Source: Spizellomyces punctatus DAOM BR117 (taxonomy: Eukaryota; Chytridiomycota; Chytridiomycetes; Spizellomycetales; Spizellomycetaceae). Taken from it: a DNA stretch of 64,000 bases. The stretch's first letter is position 1. Each line of letters opens with the position of its first letter. The stretch lies in assembly GCF_000182565.1 (NCBI RefSeq), contig NW_015971550.1:234579-298578 (forward strand), read 5' to 3'. Below, one piece after another: positions 22,332-34,600 of this stretch. The translations under genes were made by a program, and so were the position numbers. A model generated the notes under the pieces. The model did no database searches and was not told where the DNA came from. It saw only the letters and a program-made list of their open reading frames with translations.

Positions 22332-22708
22332 GAAGCCAGAGACGTACAGTGCCGGGTGGCATGCGTTGCGCAGCGACGGAGAGGACTTGATGATCTTGAA
22401 AGACGATGAGCATCTTGGTGATCTTGTCATGCGCTGCACTCCGACCACACTGAACCGGCGTCCAGTGGAACAGCTCGGAAAAGCGAAGCCGGAGACGAAC
22501 AGTGCCCGGTGGGTATGTGCTGCGCAGAGACGGCGAGGTCTTGACGATCTTGAAAGACGTCCAGCGTCTTGGTGATCTTGTTGGTGATCTTGTCATGCGC
22601 TGCACTCCCACACGCACTGAACCGGCGCCCAGTGGAACAACTCGTAAACGAGAAGCCAGAGACGAACAGTGCCCGGTGGGTATGTGCTGCGCAGAGAGGA
22701 GGCGAGAT
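22332..22708. repeat. Tandem repeat of 153-167 bp, 2.4 copies, decayed coding-like
   Basis: Units start at GAAGCC (22332, 22485 and 22652). Unit 1 is 153 bp (51 codons), unit 2 is 167 bp with an internal 15 bp duplication of GGTGATCTTGTT, and unit 3 is partial. Copies share GAGGACTTGATGATCTTGAA / GAGGTCTTGACGATCTTGAA and CTTGTCATGCGCTGCACTCC. In matching frames both read as DGE-L-ILKD---LGDLVMRCTPT, but a one-base difference shifts the frame between units. The conserved frame within units and the 51-codon period suggest descent from a repeat-containing gene. Confidence 0.8.
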
Positions 22709-24013
22709 GCGTGCATCTCTCTTGGCCGACAGTGAGTGTGCTAGAGAATCGTGTGGTCCTGGGTTACGTCAAAGAGGTGCAGGACCACACGAAAGTGGAA
22801 TGAGTGGAACTGTTGCATAGACGATACGGGGCGGAAAGGTATGCGAGCGACTTACTTGTAGACGACTCGGGAAGATGGGTAGAGGAGAAAGATGGGTGGA
22901 AGGGAAATGGGGAAAACGCGCTCTTTAAGTACCCGGAGTTGAACGCGACTTTACATAAAGTATTGCCATTTTGGGGCATATCAAGTATACGTTGTTTTTG
23001 TACAACATGCCATATAAGGGTAAATGGACTTTGGTAATCAGCTGCACTGCGATATGCTACTGAAGGAGGACATTACATCCCGACAAGCAGGTAAAGTATT
23101 CTCGGGCTGAGGTTCAATGCTTGCGTGTATGCTTGTTGATATCTGGGACATGCTCCTGGTGCATTTTCTGGTTGAAAGAACTTCCCCCCGAGTTTACACA
23201 CTCTCCCGCTAGCGGCCGAACCCCATAATGGCTTTGAGGAATCCGGCCCCATATCTTTCCAATACTTTGATGATGTCGCTTATTGCCACATGAGCAAGAA
23301 TCACACCAGGATTTATAAGGCTGAGCGGGTGCTGTTGGAGGTGCCATTGCCTGCAGTCGCTTAAGTAGGACTATAGTTGGTCTATTTTGTCCGCACGGCC
23401 AACTGTGCACATCTTACCCAACGGTAGCAGGGTGTACCTGCATAGAAAGTGAAGATTTTGTAGAGCGTGTCTGGGATCCGCGAATTCACTTCACCAGTCG
23501 GGGCATATTTATATCGCTTACACCTGGGGCCGTCATATGTGTGTTACGTCTTCTGAAACTGGATAGCCATGATAAGAGATCCGCCATGTTCAGGTACCGT
23601 CCACGCATGCCCAAAAGCAATAATATGAGGATAGCTTACTCTTTGCAAAACGTGAGACGCAAAGTTGAGAGAAATGATTGACAATTGCACACGAGTGTTA
23701 CAACTAGTATCGAGTTTATCATCGGACAAGTGTTTCTGCTGTGTTCCCGCTATCTTTCCGATGAAATGGTCGATACTAGTTGTAGATCTCTTTATTTCAA
23801 CCAATCTTGCAATTCAAGACCTCTGTTATGTCCACTTCCAAGCCTTGCGAATATATACACATTTAAATGAAGCAATCTAGTTTTGTTAGCGGGATCACCA
23901 ATATCCTATGTGATCGTTTGATACGTCATTGCACACAAGTTTTAGTCCTGCTCCCTACAGCTGTTACGACTCCTAGGATGAAAAGCTGTCCGTCGTCATA
24001 ACAGGGATGTTCA
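22709..24013. other. Intergenic region downstream of INTS11
   Basis: No gene recognised. Two inverted short palindromes around CAACTAGTATCGA / TCGATACTAGTTG (about 23701-23713 and 23770-23782) could form a hairpin. Confidence 0.45.
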
Positions 24014-26181
24014 TTATTTGACGACGCAGTTTAAGACTGCAACTACTCGGCCCGCCACGTCGTCCGCCCCGTCGCACCACCCAACAAGAATAGCACTCTG
24101 TGGTTCTGCAGCCATCTGTAAGCTGACTTGCCGATCTGATATTGACCCATCCTCATCCATATGAACCAATATGACATCACTCTCGAATGACCCTGTAGGC
24201 TTTGAGGGCCGAGCCAAATACTGTACCTGCGCACCTGGCAAGTACTCTTTCAGTGTGGTCGAGAGCTGAGAGAGGATATGATTTTGAGATGCTGAACGGA
24301 AGATATCTTCGCTACTATCGTTGCCGAGTATGTCTCCAAAGGGATTGACATATTTTTTCAAGGTATATGACAGGCGATGACTCCCATCGGATAGCCCTTT
24401 TGGTGGAGGTAGTATGTGAAGCGGTTGCCCTGGCATCTGAAGAACGGTACCCACGAATGGAGAGTTTCCGATGGCTCCGTGAGCTGCCTTACTAGGGCCG
24501 TCGGGCTCGCCAGATTCATTCCACCGGAGAAGAGACTCGCGCACCGTATTCCAAGATGTCCTCAAAACTTGTCCACTCACTAGTCCATCCGTTGTCTTTT
24601 CCTTATCCTGTCCTCCCCCACACCATATAGCCTCACCATTCGCTGGGTCGAAAGTACGTACGCCCATTTCTGATTCTAATCGTCTTTTCAGCACTTTCAT
24701 CTTTGATTTTTCCCCGTGAACTAACATGACATTCTTCGGTTCGCACATTTTGATCAGCTGCATGATTCCCTTTGCGTCGGCATGCGCGGAGAAGGATAGG
24801 TTCTTCACTTGAAGATTGACATTCACACGTGTGTGAGCATCAATTTGAATTTGCTTTTCTCCAGCAAGTACCTTGGCACCCACGGTTCCCGCAACGCAAT
24901 ACCCAGGAAGAATCACCATATTTTTTGGGTCATGACACCATTTCTTGAAAACCTGCAATGAAATGCCAGCATGAAGCATTCCAGGGGACGCAAATACAAC
25001 CATTGGACCTGGTTCGTCGACGAAATGACTTTGAAAAGTGTCAATATACTTGAAGTCAAACATATTTCGGTCGACAAAGGTTGTTCTGATCTTTTCATTT
25101 GTCCAGTTGATGAATAGCTTATAGTATTCGATAGCGCGCTCCGTCAGACCAGCTGAGAAGTACACGGGGATCTTTCCTCGCAAATCGTCCATACGCTCCC
25201 AGTAGGCTTCTATTAAGATGCAAAGTTCCTGCGCTCGGCCGAGTGCAAAGACCGGAATGAGGACTTTACCACCATCCCGCACGCAGTCATGGACCTTCTT
25301 GAGGAAGTCTCGCTCACGTGCGCGTTTGGACCCTCTGACGGTTGTCGCGTAGGTAGTTTCAGTGATGAGGAGATCTGGGCGACACCGGTCGATCCAGGCT
25401 GCCCCCAGATGTCGATCCGGTGTCATGTTGTAATCTCCTGTGTAGACAACACTTTGATTTCCAACCTTGACTTGGAACATGGCCGCTCCCAGTACATGCC
25501 CAGCGTAGTAGGCCTTAATCTCAAGCTCCTCATCCACCTTCACGGTCTGATGCAAGTCAATGGGAATAACCTTTTTCATACAGTTCCGAATGTCATCACT
25601 CGTGAAGAAGTTGGTTTCCCCTTTCCGTTCCACTGCTACTTTTCGCATGTCTTCGAGAAGAATTGGACAGATTGCTTTAGTTGGGTATGTCATGTAAATC
25701 GGGCCAGAATAACCACAAATCTCTGTGAAATGTGGTAAGGCACCACAGTGGTCCAAGTGAAAGTGTGATATTATAACGCAGTCGATGTTGGTATCATAGG
25801 CTCCAGAGCGGGAGATGTAGGTGAAGTCGGGAAATCGACGATGATCGGAATACCCCATATCTGCAAAAGCGAGTCATCGCGCAGAGTGAGAAAAATAACG
25901 GTGAGTTCCAGTTCACTGAGGGGTGTCATCGCCCTGCATATATCCATATGGTTCTAAGTGAAACGGCTCCGTAACAATCATATATGCTGCTGTAAGTCGG
26001 TCCATGATTGTTCAGCAAATCCGTGTTGCCCAGCCATAGATCTCCTCTGGTAAGCCACGTATAAGGTCTACTCACGCATCCCACAGTCGAACATGATGTT
26101 CTTTCCTCCCATCGTCACTAGAATACAACTTCTGCCTACATCCTGGCCGGCCCCCAGCGGAACAACTTTGATTTCCGACAT
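24014..26181 (-). CDS. INTS11: Integrator complex endonuclease subunit INTS11
   Basis: Catalytic metallo-beta-lactamase/beta-CASP RNA endonuclease of the Integrator complex, which cleaves snRNA and promoter-proximal nascent transcripts in the nucleus. Exon 1 (26181-26076) and exon 2 (25860-24014) join in phase across a 215 nt intron and recreate [17 protein letters not shown], near-identical to animal INTS11; 650 residues. Zinc-site motifs are intact: [46 protein letters not shown], and in the beta-CASP part [56 protein letters not shown] and [14 protein letters not shown]11 rather than CPSF73 is indicated by [19 protein letters not shown] and the LGAAWID block. The C-terminal ~200 residues are divergent, as in the family. 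The ATG lies 60 bp from TCACATGA. Confidence 0.96.
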
Positions 26182-27117
26182 GGGTCAACGATCGCTGGAT
26201 GCCTCATACAAGGCCTGATGCTGACTGTTTCCCATTGCTTATCACATGACAGTCTGTCACATGGGATAATTCCACGTGGGGCGCAGCCCCACTCAACTTC
26301 CTTTTGAACCTGGGCGTGCAACGTTAATGTTTACCATTGGGTGGACAGCCCATAGGACTCATTGACGTCCTGCCGATTACCATCATGGTCATGAAAGATG
26401 CTGCCCTTGAGGGCCCACTACGCATGCAGCGCAGCCCATCATATTGTTGTTTGCCCGCTATATGAAAATTGTTGAAGTGTTGTGGGCACGACCTGAGCCT
26501 GTTCTTCATTGAGTGGTGCTGACCACGTACCATGGGCGACAAATAATTTTAATGTCCAACTGTTATCGGAAATTGGGAACGGAAGAGTGCCTTTTTAGGC
26601 GGTCGAGCTGTCGTCTTTGAGCTTGCGACATTGTTCGAGTATGAATCAAAATGAGTATTATTCTGAGGCGCAAGGAACGAAAGTTGCACCGCCTTGACAA
26701 CCAGGAAACAAATACATTCGAACCAAATCAGGGCTGTTGTATTTTTAAACTTTAAAACCTAAATTTGGTGTGACCACAGCTGCGACCTTCCGCCTTCTTC
26801 CTTCCATGTTGTTTGGGCGTTCCTTTCCAGACTTTTGTTTTTTTGGCCACGACAGACTGTCCTACTCTCCTGCAATTTCTACAGAACAACGCCGGTTTCA
26901 CTTCGCACTTTGACCTGCTTTCGAACCTCCACAGTTGCGCGTCCAGGTTGGACCTTCCGTGCCCTTTCCAGCAGCTACTCCGTGAGACTTGCGGCTTTCC
27001 GCTTTTTCAGTGCGTGACCAAAGTGTGCCCGCCTCTCGGATTCTTCGCTTTGTCCGATCGTTTTTCAAAGGAAACCTACAAGGCCCGTTGCACCCGCTGG
27101 ACAGGTGGAGGCGAATA
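26182..27117. promoter_or_regulatory. Divergent promoter region between INTS11 and the WOPR gene
   Basis: The two genes start 936 bp apart facing outward. On the INTS11 side lie TCACATGA (26242-26249), TCACATGG (26257-26264) and CACGTG (26273-26278) within 40 bp, resembling bHLH-ZIP (TFE/Cbf1-type) binding sites. On the WOPR side the last 350 bp is C/T-rich and likely untranslated leader. Confidence 0.5.
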
Positions 27118-29226
27118 ATGGAAACGAACAAGGTCGGTGACCATCATCTGGCTTCTCTAATCGAGCTTCATGCTAATGCACTCAGTAATAGGACTCCGCA
27201 GCAGTCTCGTCCCCATCACCACCTCCCGAGACATTACCAGAGATAATCCGCTCGTGGGCTTCAACACCGCTGCAGGAGTTTGAGACTTTTTATGGCTACA
27301 TGTCAACCCCCTCTGATGCTCTACTCATTCTGGATGCCTGTCGAAAAGGCATGCTTCATACTCTCAAGCAAAGGCCGAAGAAGCCACTTCGGACAGCGGA
27401 TAAGACTGGCGATGATGACGCCATTGTTATAAGAAGTGGCACTATTATAGTCTTTGAGGAAAATGGCACAAGAATGCGGAGATGGAGAGATGGCCTGAAG
27501 TGGACACCATCTCGGATTTCGGGGCCTTTTCTCATTTACAGGTACGAAAAATTGCGAGACGGACAGTCGTTGAAAAGTTTATTCACATCTTTTGCCCTTC
27601 CTTCATTTTCCCATTGTCAGGGAACTAAATACCTGTCAGTCGCCTTCAGAAACAGCCACCTCCTCACCACCCGCTGAATACGCCCGCGGCATAGATCCTC
27701 CATATTCTGCGGCGCTCACCGGTTCCGCAAGCGTTAAACCAACAGGCCTAATCAAAAAGACATTTGCAGCAACGCTCCAGAATGCCAAATATCATATAAT
27801 ATCGTATTACGCACGGGAAGACGTCCTCGGTGGGCGATTAGGCACACCCACTCAGTGGGCAGCAATGAACGGGTTAGACTTTGATGAGGATGTTTGGTCT
27901 GATGTAAAGATGACAGGTGGCTGGAATCTGGACGGAAAGCGACTGGACGGAAAGCGAGTACTTGCTGCAAAAACACGGGGATCAGTGAAAGCGGAGCAGA
28001 ATGGAGCGGAAAGACGTTCGCCGCAAACGCAGAGTAGTGATGGATCAGTAGTTGCCGTGACACCATCCCTCGTTGCCGGAACGCAAGCCGTAACACCACA
28101 GGGAGACTCTCCCGACCACAGGCATTCCTCCCAGAGCAATGTTTGTGATTTGTTGAGACAGATGACTCCTGTATGCCACGCGTTTACTCAGTCGTTGCCT
28201 TCGACTGACACAGCAACTCAGTCACATCAATGCGCATCACAAACGTTCGATCACCTCACCGTACCCGACTCGCAGTGGGCTATTCGTAGTTTTCTCGGCG
28301 AGCGTCTTGATTCAGGACAGAGCGGAACCATGGCAAATACCCTACTGCAGACTTCGTCCCCAATATCACCAGTGGCCTGTACTGAGATGCTGCAAATGCA
28401 GGGATTATCTCACGACGAAACCCCAGGAGGTAGCTTTCCGTTGAATGATCTAGAGTCCCTGCTCGCATCGTTTTCAAGTAGCACACCTCCACAACACACA
28501 TCCATTCATCATCATACCATTGCGGCACATGCGCCATCTCCATCACCTGTCAACACTGGAGGTTATCCAACTCCAGTTTCGATCCCGGATTCTGGGTTTG
28601 CGGACATTGCTGCCTCTGAAGGATCAGCTAGTTCCGGATCCCTTCTAGACATGTGGCAAAATAGCAGCGATACTCTTGTCGAGTCAACCGATCTGTATCA
28701 TGGTTCAGAGCTGGAAGGACATTCCATGGCGGACTTGATGCTGTTGACACAGCAAACCATATTGCCGCACTTACCGCCACCCACTGAAACACCTCCCATG
28801 TACATTCCCACCACGATGTACACAGCACCAACCACATTCGGAGAGCTTCCCGTCTCAGTGATGAGCAACCCCCAGTCGGAGCCCGCAATGTCGCATTCCA
28901 ACGTTCATGCGGTTCCAACTGGCTTTGACAACGGAGCCCGTCGCTTACAACAGCGAGGAGCTCAGCGACCAGGAGTTATGCCATATAGTTGGACAAAAAA
29001 ACGTAAAGGGGTGCGTAATGAGCAATGTTTCGGGAAGCGTTTACATGTGGCTGATTATTGGAGCGTCTTGCAGAATCTTCCTTCATCTTCACCAGCATCA
29101 GTACTTCAACCGACACAATACCCCACCGCCACAACGCATGTTTATACTTCGGGCATTATTTGGCCAGAGGAGGACCTGCACGCTATCCCTTCTGCCATCG
29201 GAGTTAGCACTGTCTCACCTTATTGA
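27118..29226 (+). CDS. WOPR-domain transcription factor (Gti1/Pac2 family)
   Basis: WOPR proteins (Wor1, Ryp1, Gti1, Pac2) are fungus-specific DNA-binding master regulators of morphology and development. Exons 27118-27132, 27192-27541 and 27621-29226 join in phase to 656 residues. WOPRa at about residues 30-130 reads ETFYGYMSTPSDALLILDAC, AIVIRSGTIIVFEENGTRMR, then RWRDGLKWTPSRISGPFLIY; WOPRb after the second splice reads GLIKKTFAATLQNAKYHIIS, YYAREDVLGGRLGTPTQWA. The linker between the halves is short. The remaining ~400 residues are Ser/Thr/Pro/Gln-rich and disordered, as expected for an activation region. The short first exon (METNK) is inferred from phase and a GTCGGT donor, so the true start is the weak point. 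Confidence 0.92.
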
Positions 29227-30309
29227 GTGCAACAAAGGTCTTTTTAATTCTTGTACGTGTTTTATATGCAGCGGGATTCGACAGGCTGGCTTAAGACAGT
29301 CTAGTATTCGCTGAGATGTGAACGGGATCTTATTTTGTTGTATATACTTCACTGAATATTTGACTTTTATCTTGGTTGCGCTATTCTTGTGAAGTTTAAT
29401 TTGGCACCAACGGGGTCTCATACAAAAGTCTGGTACCTATGAATATGCAGGAAAATGCAGGATCGCTCGTTCTGTCGCCAATTATTTGGGGTCCGTGTCA
29501 AAAAATGGCAGTTTCTCCAGTGCCCCGTAGTAAAGCCCTTCATCAAGCACCATGTCAACTGTTTAGAGTGGTTCTTTCAATTCATTTGGTGTCAATCGTT
29601 CAGACATATTTGTGGGTAACGCGACCTTACCTAATGCGAAACTGTTGGAGTGTTGATCACTTGACGTCGGGCCACAAATAATCAGGTTTCTTAAACAGCG
29701 TCAGGCGGCGGGTTGAGATGGTATAAACACCCCCCCGCGGTCTTTCCTCCACAACCATCAGAGAAACGATGACGCATCAGCTGCTTCGAGGGCAGTGTCG
29801 GTGGGCCAATAAGGGGCTGGCCCGGGTTTTGTTCAATCGCACTACTCGACAGCACATGAGGACGTTGGCTGCGCACCCCGCCTGATGTTTTTGTTCACCT
29901 TTTGTCTGGGCGGAAATATTGATTGCGTCATGCTGCTAAAAAGTCCATTACTTTGGTGGACGGAGTTTAAATCCAACGTTCTTTTTATAAAGCAAGCGTC
30001 TTCAGTCCGTGTTAACACACTGCACGTCAACACAGCCCTCCCTTTTTGCCGTTGAAAGCCATACGGTCTGTGTCATTTGGCGCCCTTCCGAGATTTTCCC
30101 CTCATTGAATTAAGCGAGGGCAGAAGCTGATCGATTTGCGTTGCTTGCCCACATCCGGGCTTTAATTGAAATTTGTTTACCTTTTAGACAGACCTGCCAA
30201 TATTACTAGTAGACGTTTTCACACCTTTTTTTTTGGATTCACCCTTTTTGACGTTTTGATCCATACCCTCAACATAACACCCTTTGCATCACGATTGCGG
30301 CGTCATATA
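29227..30309. other. Intergenic region
   Basis: 3' flank of the WOPR gene and 5' flank of the acidic orphan. No gene, repeat or RNA gene recognised; a T-rich pyrimidine stretch at 30213-30255 precedes the orphan start. Confidence 0.45.
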
Positions 30310-30912
30310 ATGTTTGCCTGGGCTGCATCTCTATTTGCGGAGGCTCCTTCGACGGTGGACATGGATATGATGGAGCTTGAATCAGAACAAGCCGGCATGT
30401 CTGTAGAAGGGGAAGAAAACGCAAAAGAGCACTGGATAGTGGTTGGAAACGTGCATGATATGATTGATAGAGATGATAACGTTATTGCTGAGTACTACGA
30501 AGACTTTTCCTTTGATCACGACGAGGAGCATTCGGACGAAAGTGAATGTCTAGATGACGAAGTCATACCTCCGACGCCGACCATACCGCCGACAATTCCA
30601 TCCTTGTCGGGACTGACTATTCCTGCGCTCGATCAACCACTTTGTTGGACATCACGAGTATTTGCATACTATCCCAAGCCCGCATCCTACTACTTGCGGC
30701 ATCCTGCCCCCTCCCACATCTTCAAGAAGGATCCAAAGTTCTCCATCTCCATCGGAAAAACACCGCATCCTCATCCTTTGCTGATTGCGTTGCGATTTCG
30801 CGAGTTGCGGTGGCGAAAGCTGCGCAGATACAACGATCAAGCTGCTCGATGGCGAAATTCTCATCCAATAAGCCACAAGCCTTTCGGAACAAGTAGATCC
30901 GGAATACGATAG
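30310..30912 (+). CDS. Acidic 200-residue orphan protein
   Basis: A single-exon frame of 200 residues beginning MFAWAASLFAEAP. The first ~85 residues are strongly acidic and include a casein-kinase-like Asp/Glu cluster (DHDEEHSDESECLDDE). A Pro/Thr repeat segment (PPTPTIPPTIPS) follows, then a basic C-terminal part with YYLRHPAP and FRELRWRKLRRY. The frame continues upstream of the ATG without another ATG. No signal peptide or domain recognised. The charge-split composition looks like a real, disordered protein rather than chance, but I cannot assign a role. Confidence 0.55.
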   Translation: MFAWAASLFAEAPSTVDMDMMELESEQAGMSVEGEENAKEHWIVVGNVHDMIDRDDNVIAEYYEDFSFDHDEEHSDESECLDDEVIPPTPTIPPTIPSLSGLTIPALDQPLCWTSRVFAYYPKPASYYLRHPAPSHIFKKDPKFSISIGKTPHPHPLLIALRFRELRWRKLRRYNDQAARWRNSHPISHKPFGTSRSGIR

Positions 30913-31666
30913 CACACTTTGTATTTACATATATATTATGCATTGTATATGGGATTGTTCGCCGGATGTGCTTATACATAAAGGAGTTGTACCTATGGAG
31001 TTTGCAGGTTGAGAGTTGTCTGCGATTGTTGGGACAAAGTAATACTACATCATTCAGAACATTGGCTTTTGTAAAATGTCAACTGTCGACTCTGCCCTCC
31101 TGCCGAGCCAAACACAAAACAAGGTCGCGGCAGTGCACTTGGCTATTCGCGGTCACTGTCATAACTTGAAGACAAAGCGCTCGCTCTCAACTTGCGCTTC
31201 TAATTCGAAACCTTTTAGCTGATCATCGTAAACCTATCCCCTAGTCTGACAATCGCCTGTCACTGAAGCTGGCCTCGTCGAATAGGTCATGAAGAATTTA
31301 GCGGATATTCCTCATCAAGTTAGATAACAGCACCCAGAGAAAACTTTAAATATTTAGCAACTGCGATCTGCATGCACCGCGGAAACCATCGGCTCACGAG
31401 TATCGTGAACCGCGAGCCAGCTGTTTGCATACGGCCCTGAACTGGCGAAGGGGATCTATGAATAGCAACGAACAATGTGTTTCCCGCGTCATGGGCAACA
31501 TCAGGCTGTACTGAAGACTATCAAAACGATGGAACATGTTCCTAATTTAAGAAAGTCCAGCATTTGCTCTATTGCTGGGGGTCCAACAAAGAAATCTCCG
31601 CTCTCCGGGAACAGTTTTGCGTTTTTTTTGTTGTTCCTTCCTTTTCACTCACAACACCGCAAGACC
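30913..31666. other. Intergenic region upstream of the FHA gene
   Basis: No gene recognised. An open frame runs upstream from the FHA gene start to 31475 and could add 64 residues, but the ATG at 31667 has the better context (AAGACCATGG). Confidence 0.45.
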
Positions 31667-34600
31667 ATGGCCGAAGCAGCCAGACATATCGCTCTTTTGA
31701 ATAATATAATAGATCAGCTTGCCCGAGAAGCTCAGGGTCTTATTGGCATATTCCAGCGGGTTGCTCAACACCGCTCACCGGAAGACCTTCAAGCACTATC
31801 CTCACAATGGCTGACGATACGGCTGCTCACAGCTTCCCTAAACCAATCCTTGGAAGCTGGTTCCCACCGAACGACATCCGACAACGACTTGCAGATGTAC
31901 ATTGACCAGCTCGGAGAAGTCGTGATGAAGATGGTGGATGGGGTTGGAGATATGAAGACTCATGAATACAATTTCCCGTTTTGCATCTTGAAACTTCTTT
32001 CGGCTGTAAAGAATGTGGTTAAGGTGCATATTGAAGGATTGACCGGAACCAGTGCACCGTTGGCGTCCCCTTCATCCACCGAACAGCGCCCAGCACAACA
32101 TGATCGTGACCCCAAAAGCGACCCGTCGTCAGCCGCTAAACCTGTTTTGGAACGATTGACAACGAACGTCCTGCCGAGTATAGGAAAGACGCCTGACCTT
32201 CGTCCACGCTCTCCCACGACCTCAGAAACGAGGTCGTTCAAAACGCAATCACCTGTTGGCGAAAACCCGACCACAAACGTTTATGGCGACCGAGGTGGGT
32301 CATTGGGACGACCCAATGTTGTTGTTCAGGGAGCCGGTATGATCCCGTCTCGCTATGGCTCTACTACATCTGTATCTGGGGAACATGGGGACACATTAGA
32401 AACCTCTAGCCAGGACAGAACAAAGCATTCCATTGACGATGTGGCGTCCCTAGAGAAGGCGCTCAGCGCTGTAGGGGCTCAACTTGACCAAGACGACAAC
32501 CAGCCTCCTCCGATACCTCCATTGTTTACCAAACCTACAAGGTCTCAATCCGTCTCGGCTTTGAATACTACTGAAGAGGAAGTTGTCAAGAGCAGAGAGA
32601 ATGTAGATCACAAAGCAGTACTGAAAGAACGGGATAAAGTGGAAGAACTGGAAGCGGTAGCAATCCCTGACAAGTTCGAGGAGACGAGCAGTATAGACGT
32701 GACGGTAGAAATCCCAACTGTAGTCCCAGGGAGCACGGAATTGAATCTAGACCCTCAAGGCGACTCGCAGTTGGACAAGCCATCAACAGAAGAAAGTGAT
32801 GTGTCAATCTCATTACCGACGCAAACAGAGGCACCAAAAGTGAACCCTGAGATGATCACACAGCAGGACACCACGGACAAGGTGGAGCCGACTGAAACAC
32901 CAGCAGCAACAGAAACGGCAGAAACGGCAAAAACGGAAGATAGAGATGCGGTAGAGGGTCAACATACACAAGCCCAAGTACCGATACCAACCCAGGGAGA
33001 AACGCTAAACACTCACGTTCAAGTACCGGCAATCACACCCACCATAAGCAACGCAGAGACTGCAAAAGCAAGCCATTCACCCGAGCCATCACGCAACAAG
33101 GAAGCAACCCCAGCGAAATCCACTGCATCCCGTAATAGCACTTGCTTGCCCGACACACTTCCCGCCATAGATACCTCAGCCACAGCAGATCGCCTAGCCG
33201 CCGTCCGAGCCAAAAAGCAACTCAACCGATCCTCACTTTTATACGTCCCCTCTGTCCGACAAGCAGCAGCCTTCTTTGAGAACAAAATTCACAAAGAAGC
33301 GGAATCAGCCAACTCGCTCCGTATTCGTTCTGCGTCAGGTCGCTCTTCAGTGCGGATCCCCAAGCAGGGGTTATCCGTGGATCGTTTTGCGAGTAATGAG
33401 GGGTCTATGGAGGATTTGTTTGCGGGTGCCTCTCCACGACCGGTTTCTCCTGTCCCAGATGAGAAGCAAAGTGGTATAAAGGACAAGGAAGCAGAAGCTG
33501 TTGAAGCGCGCACTGCTGAAATGCGTACAGAGGCAGTGGAGGAGCAAGAATCTCCAAAAACGGCTGTACCAGATGAAGAGGTGGTCAAAGGAGACAAGCG
33601 AGTCCATGACACCAGTTTGGATAAAGGAGTCCGGCAAGAGTCTACTCATTTTCCTATCAAGGGCCGCTTGAATGAGGAGAGTGTGCAGTCGCCTTCGGCC
33701 AATACCCCGAGTACGGCAGTACAGGAAGATCCTGTCCCCCGTCTATCAGACGAAGCATCCCGACAGAGAACCAAAGACCGGTTATCAAAGTTGTTGGATA
33801 TCGCTAAAGATCTTTTAGCGGAGGATGCTCTTGATAACCTCGTTTCAAACGATATTGGACATTTGCCAATGACCATCATGCGTATGGAGACGGACCATGT
33901 TTCCCCTCCTCCTTTATCTGCCGTGAAAGCTTCCGTAGATGTTAAACCCACCAAGGAGGGCCCCGGAGATTCACCCATCATGCGCGACCCACGGTTGTTG
34001 CAATTCACCAAGGCCCAATCCTTTGCATCCAGCACGGCGACACTCGGGAATTCATCATTCTCGACTGAAGATCTTGTACCGTCGCACGCTAGTACATCTG
34101 ATACGGGTTCTGTATTGGTACCCGCTGATACAGCATCATCAGAGAAACAGACTCTATCTGGAGAGTTTGCGTTTGATGCATACTCTGATGAAACGGCTCA
34201 TGATGCGCAGCAAAAAGAGGATGAGACGGCGCGGCAGTCCATTAGACCCGTAGAACCCACCACCAGTGATCCATTACCGGTATTGACGACCTCGTCTTCG
34301 TTCCCGGAATTAACTATGCCGGGTACGACAAAGTTTTATGGATCGGCTGCGGATCTGTTGGCAAATGACGATACACGAGTCAAATCGTTCATTCGGGATT
34401 TTACAAGTGAGGAAAACGCTACAAGTAGTACATCGTTGAGTCGAGAGCATGCCGTGAGTGAAGAGCCAGTTTGGAAGCCACATGGTTCTGCCATGGATAG
34501 TAGTGAAACTGGTGAAATCACCGAGGATCTAGTTAAACAGGTGGAAATGGGTGAGCAAGAAGCTGAAGCGATAGAGCAAGCGGAAAGCAAAGCGGAAGAA

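Noticed and set aside
31475-31666. Upstream start for the FHA protein
   Set aside because: The extension is Phe/Lys-rich and the downstream ATG has a better context and begins the helical domain.
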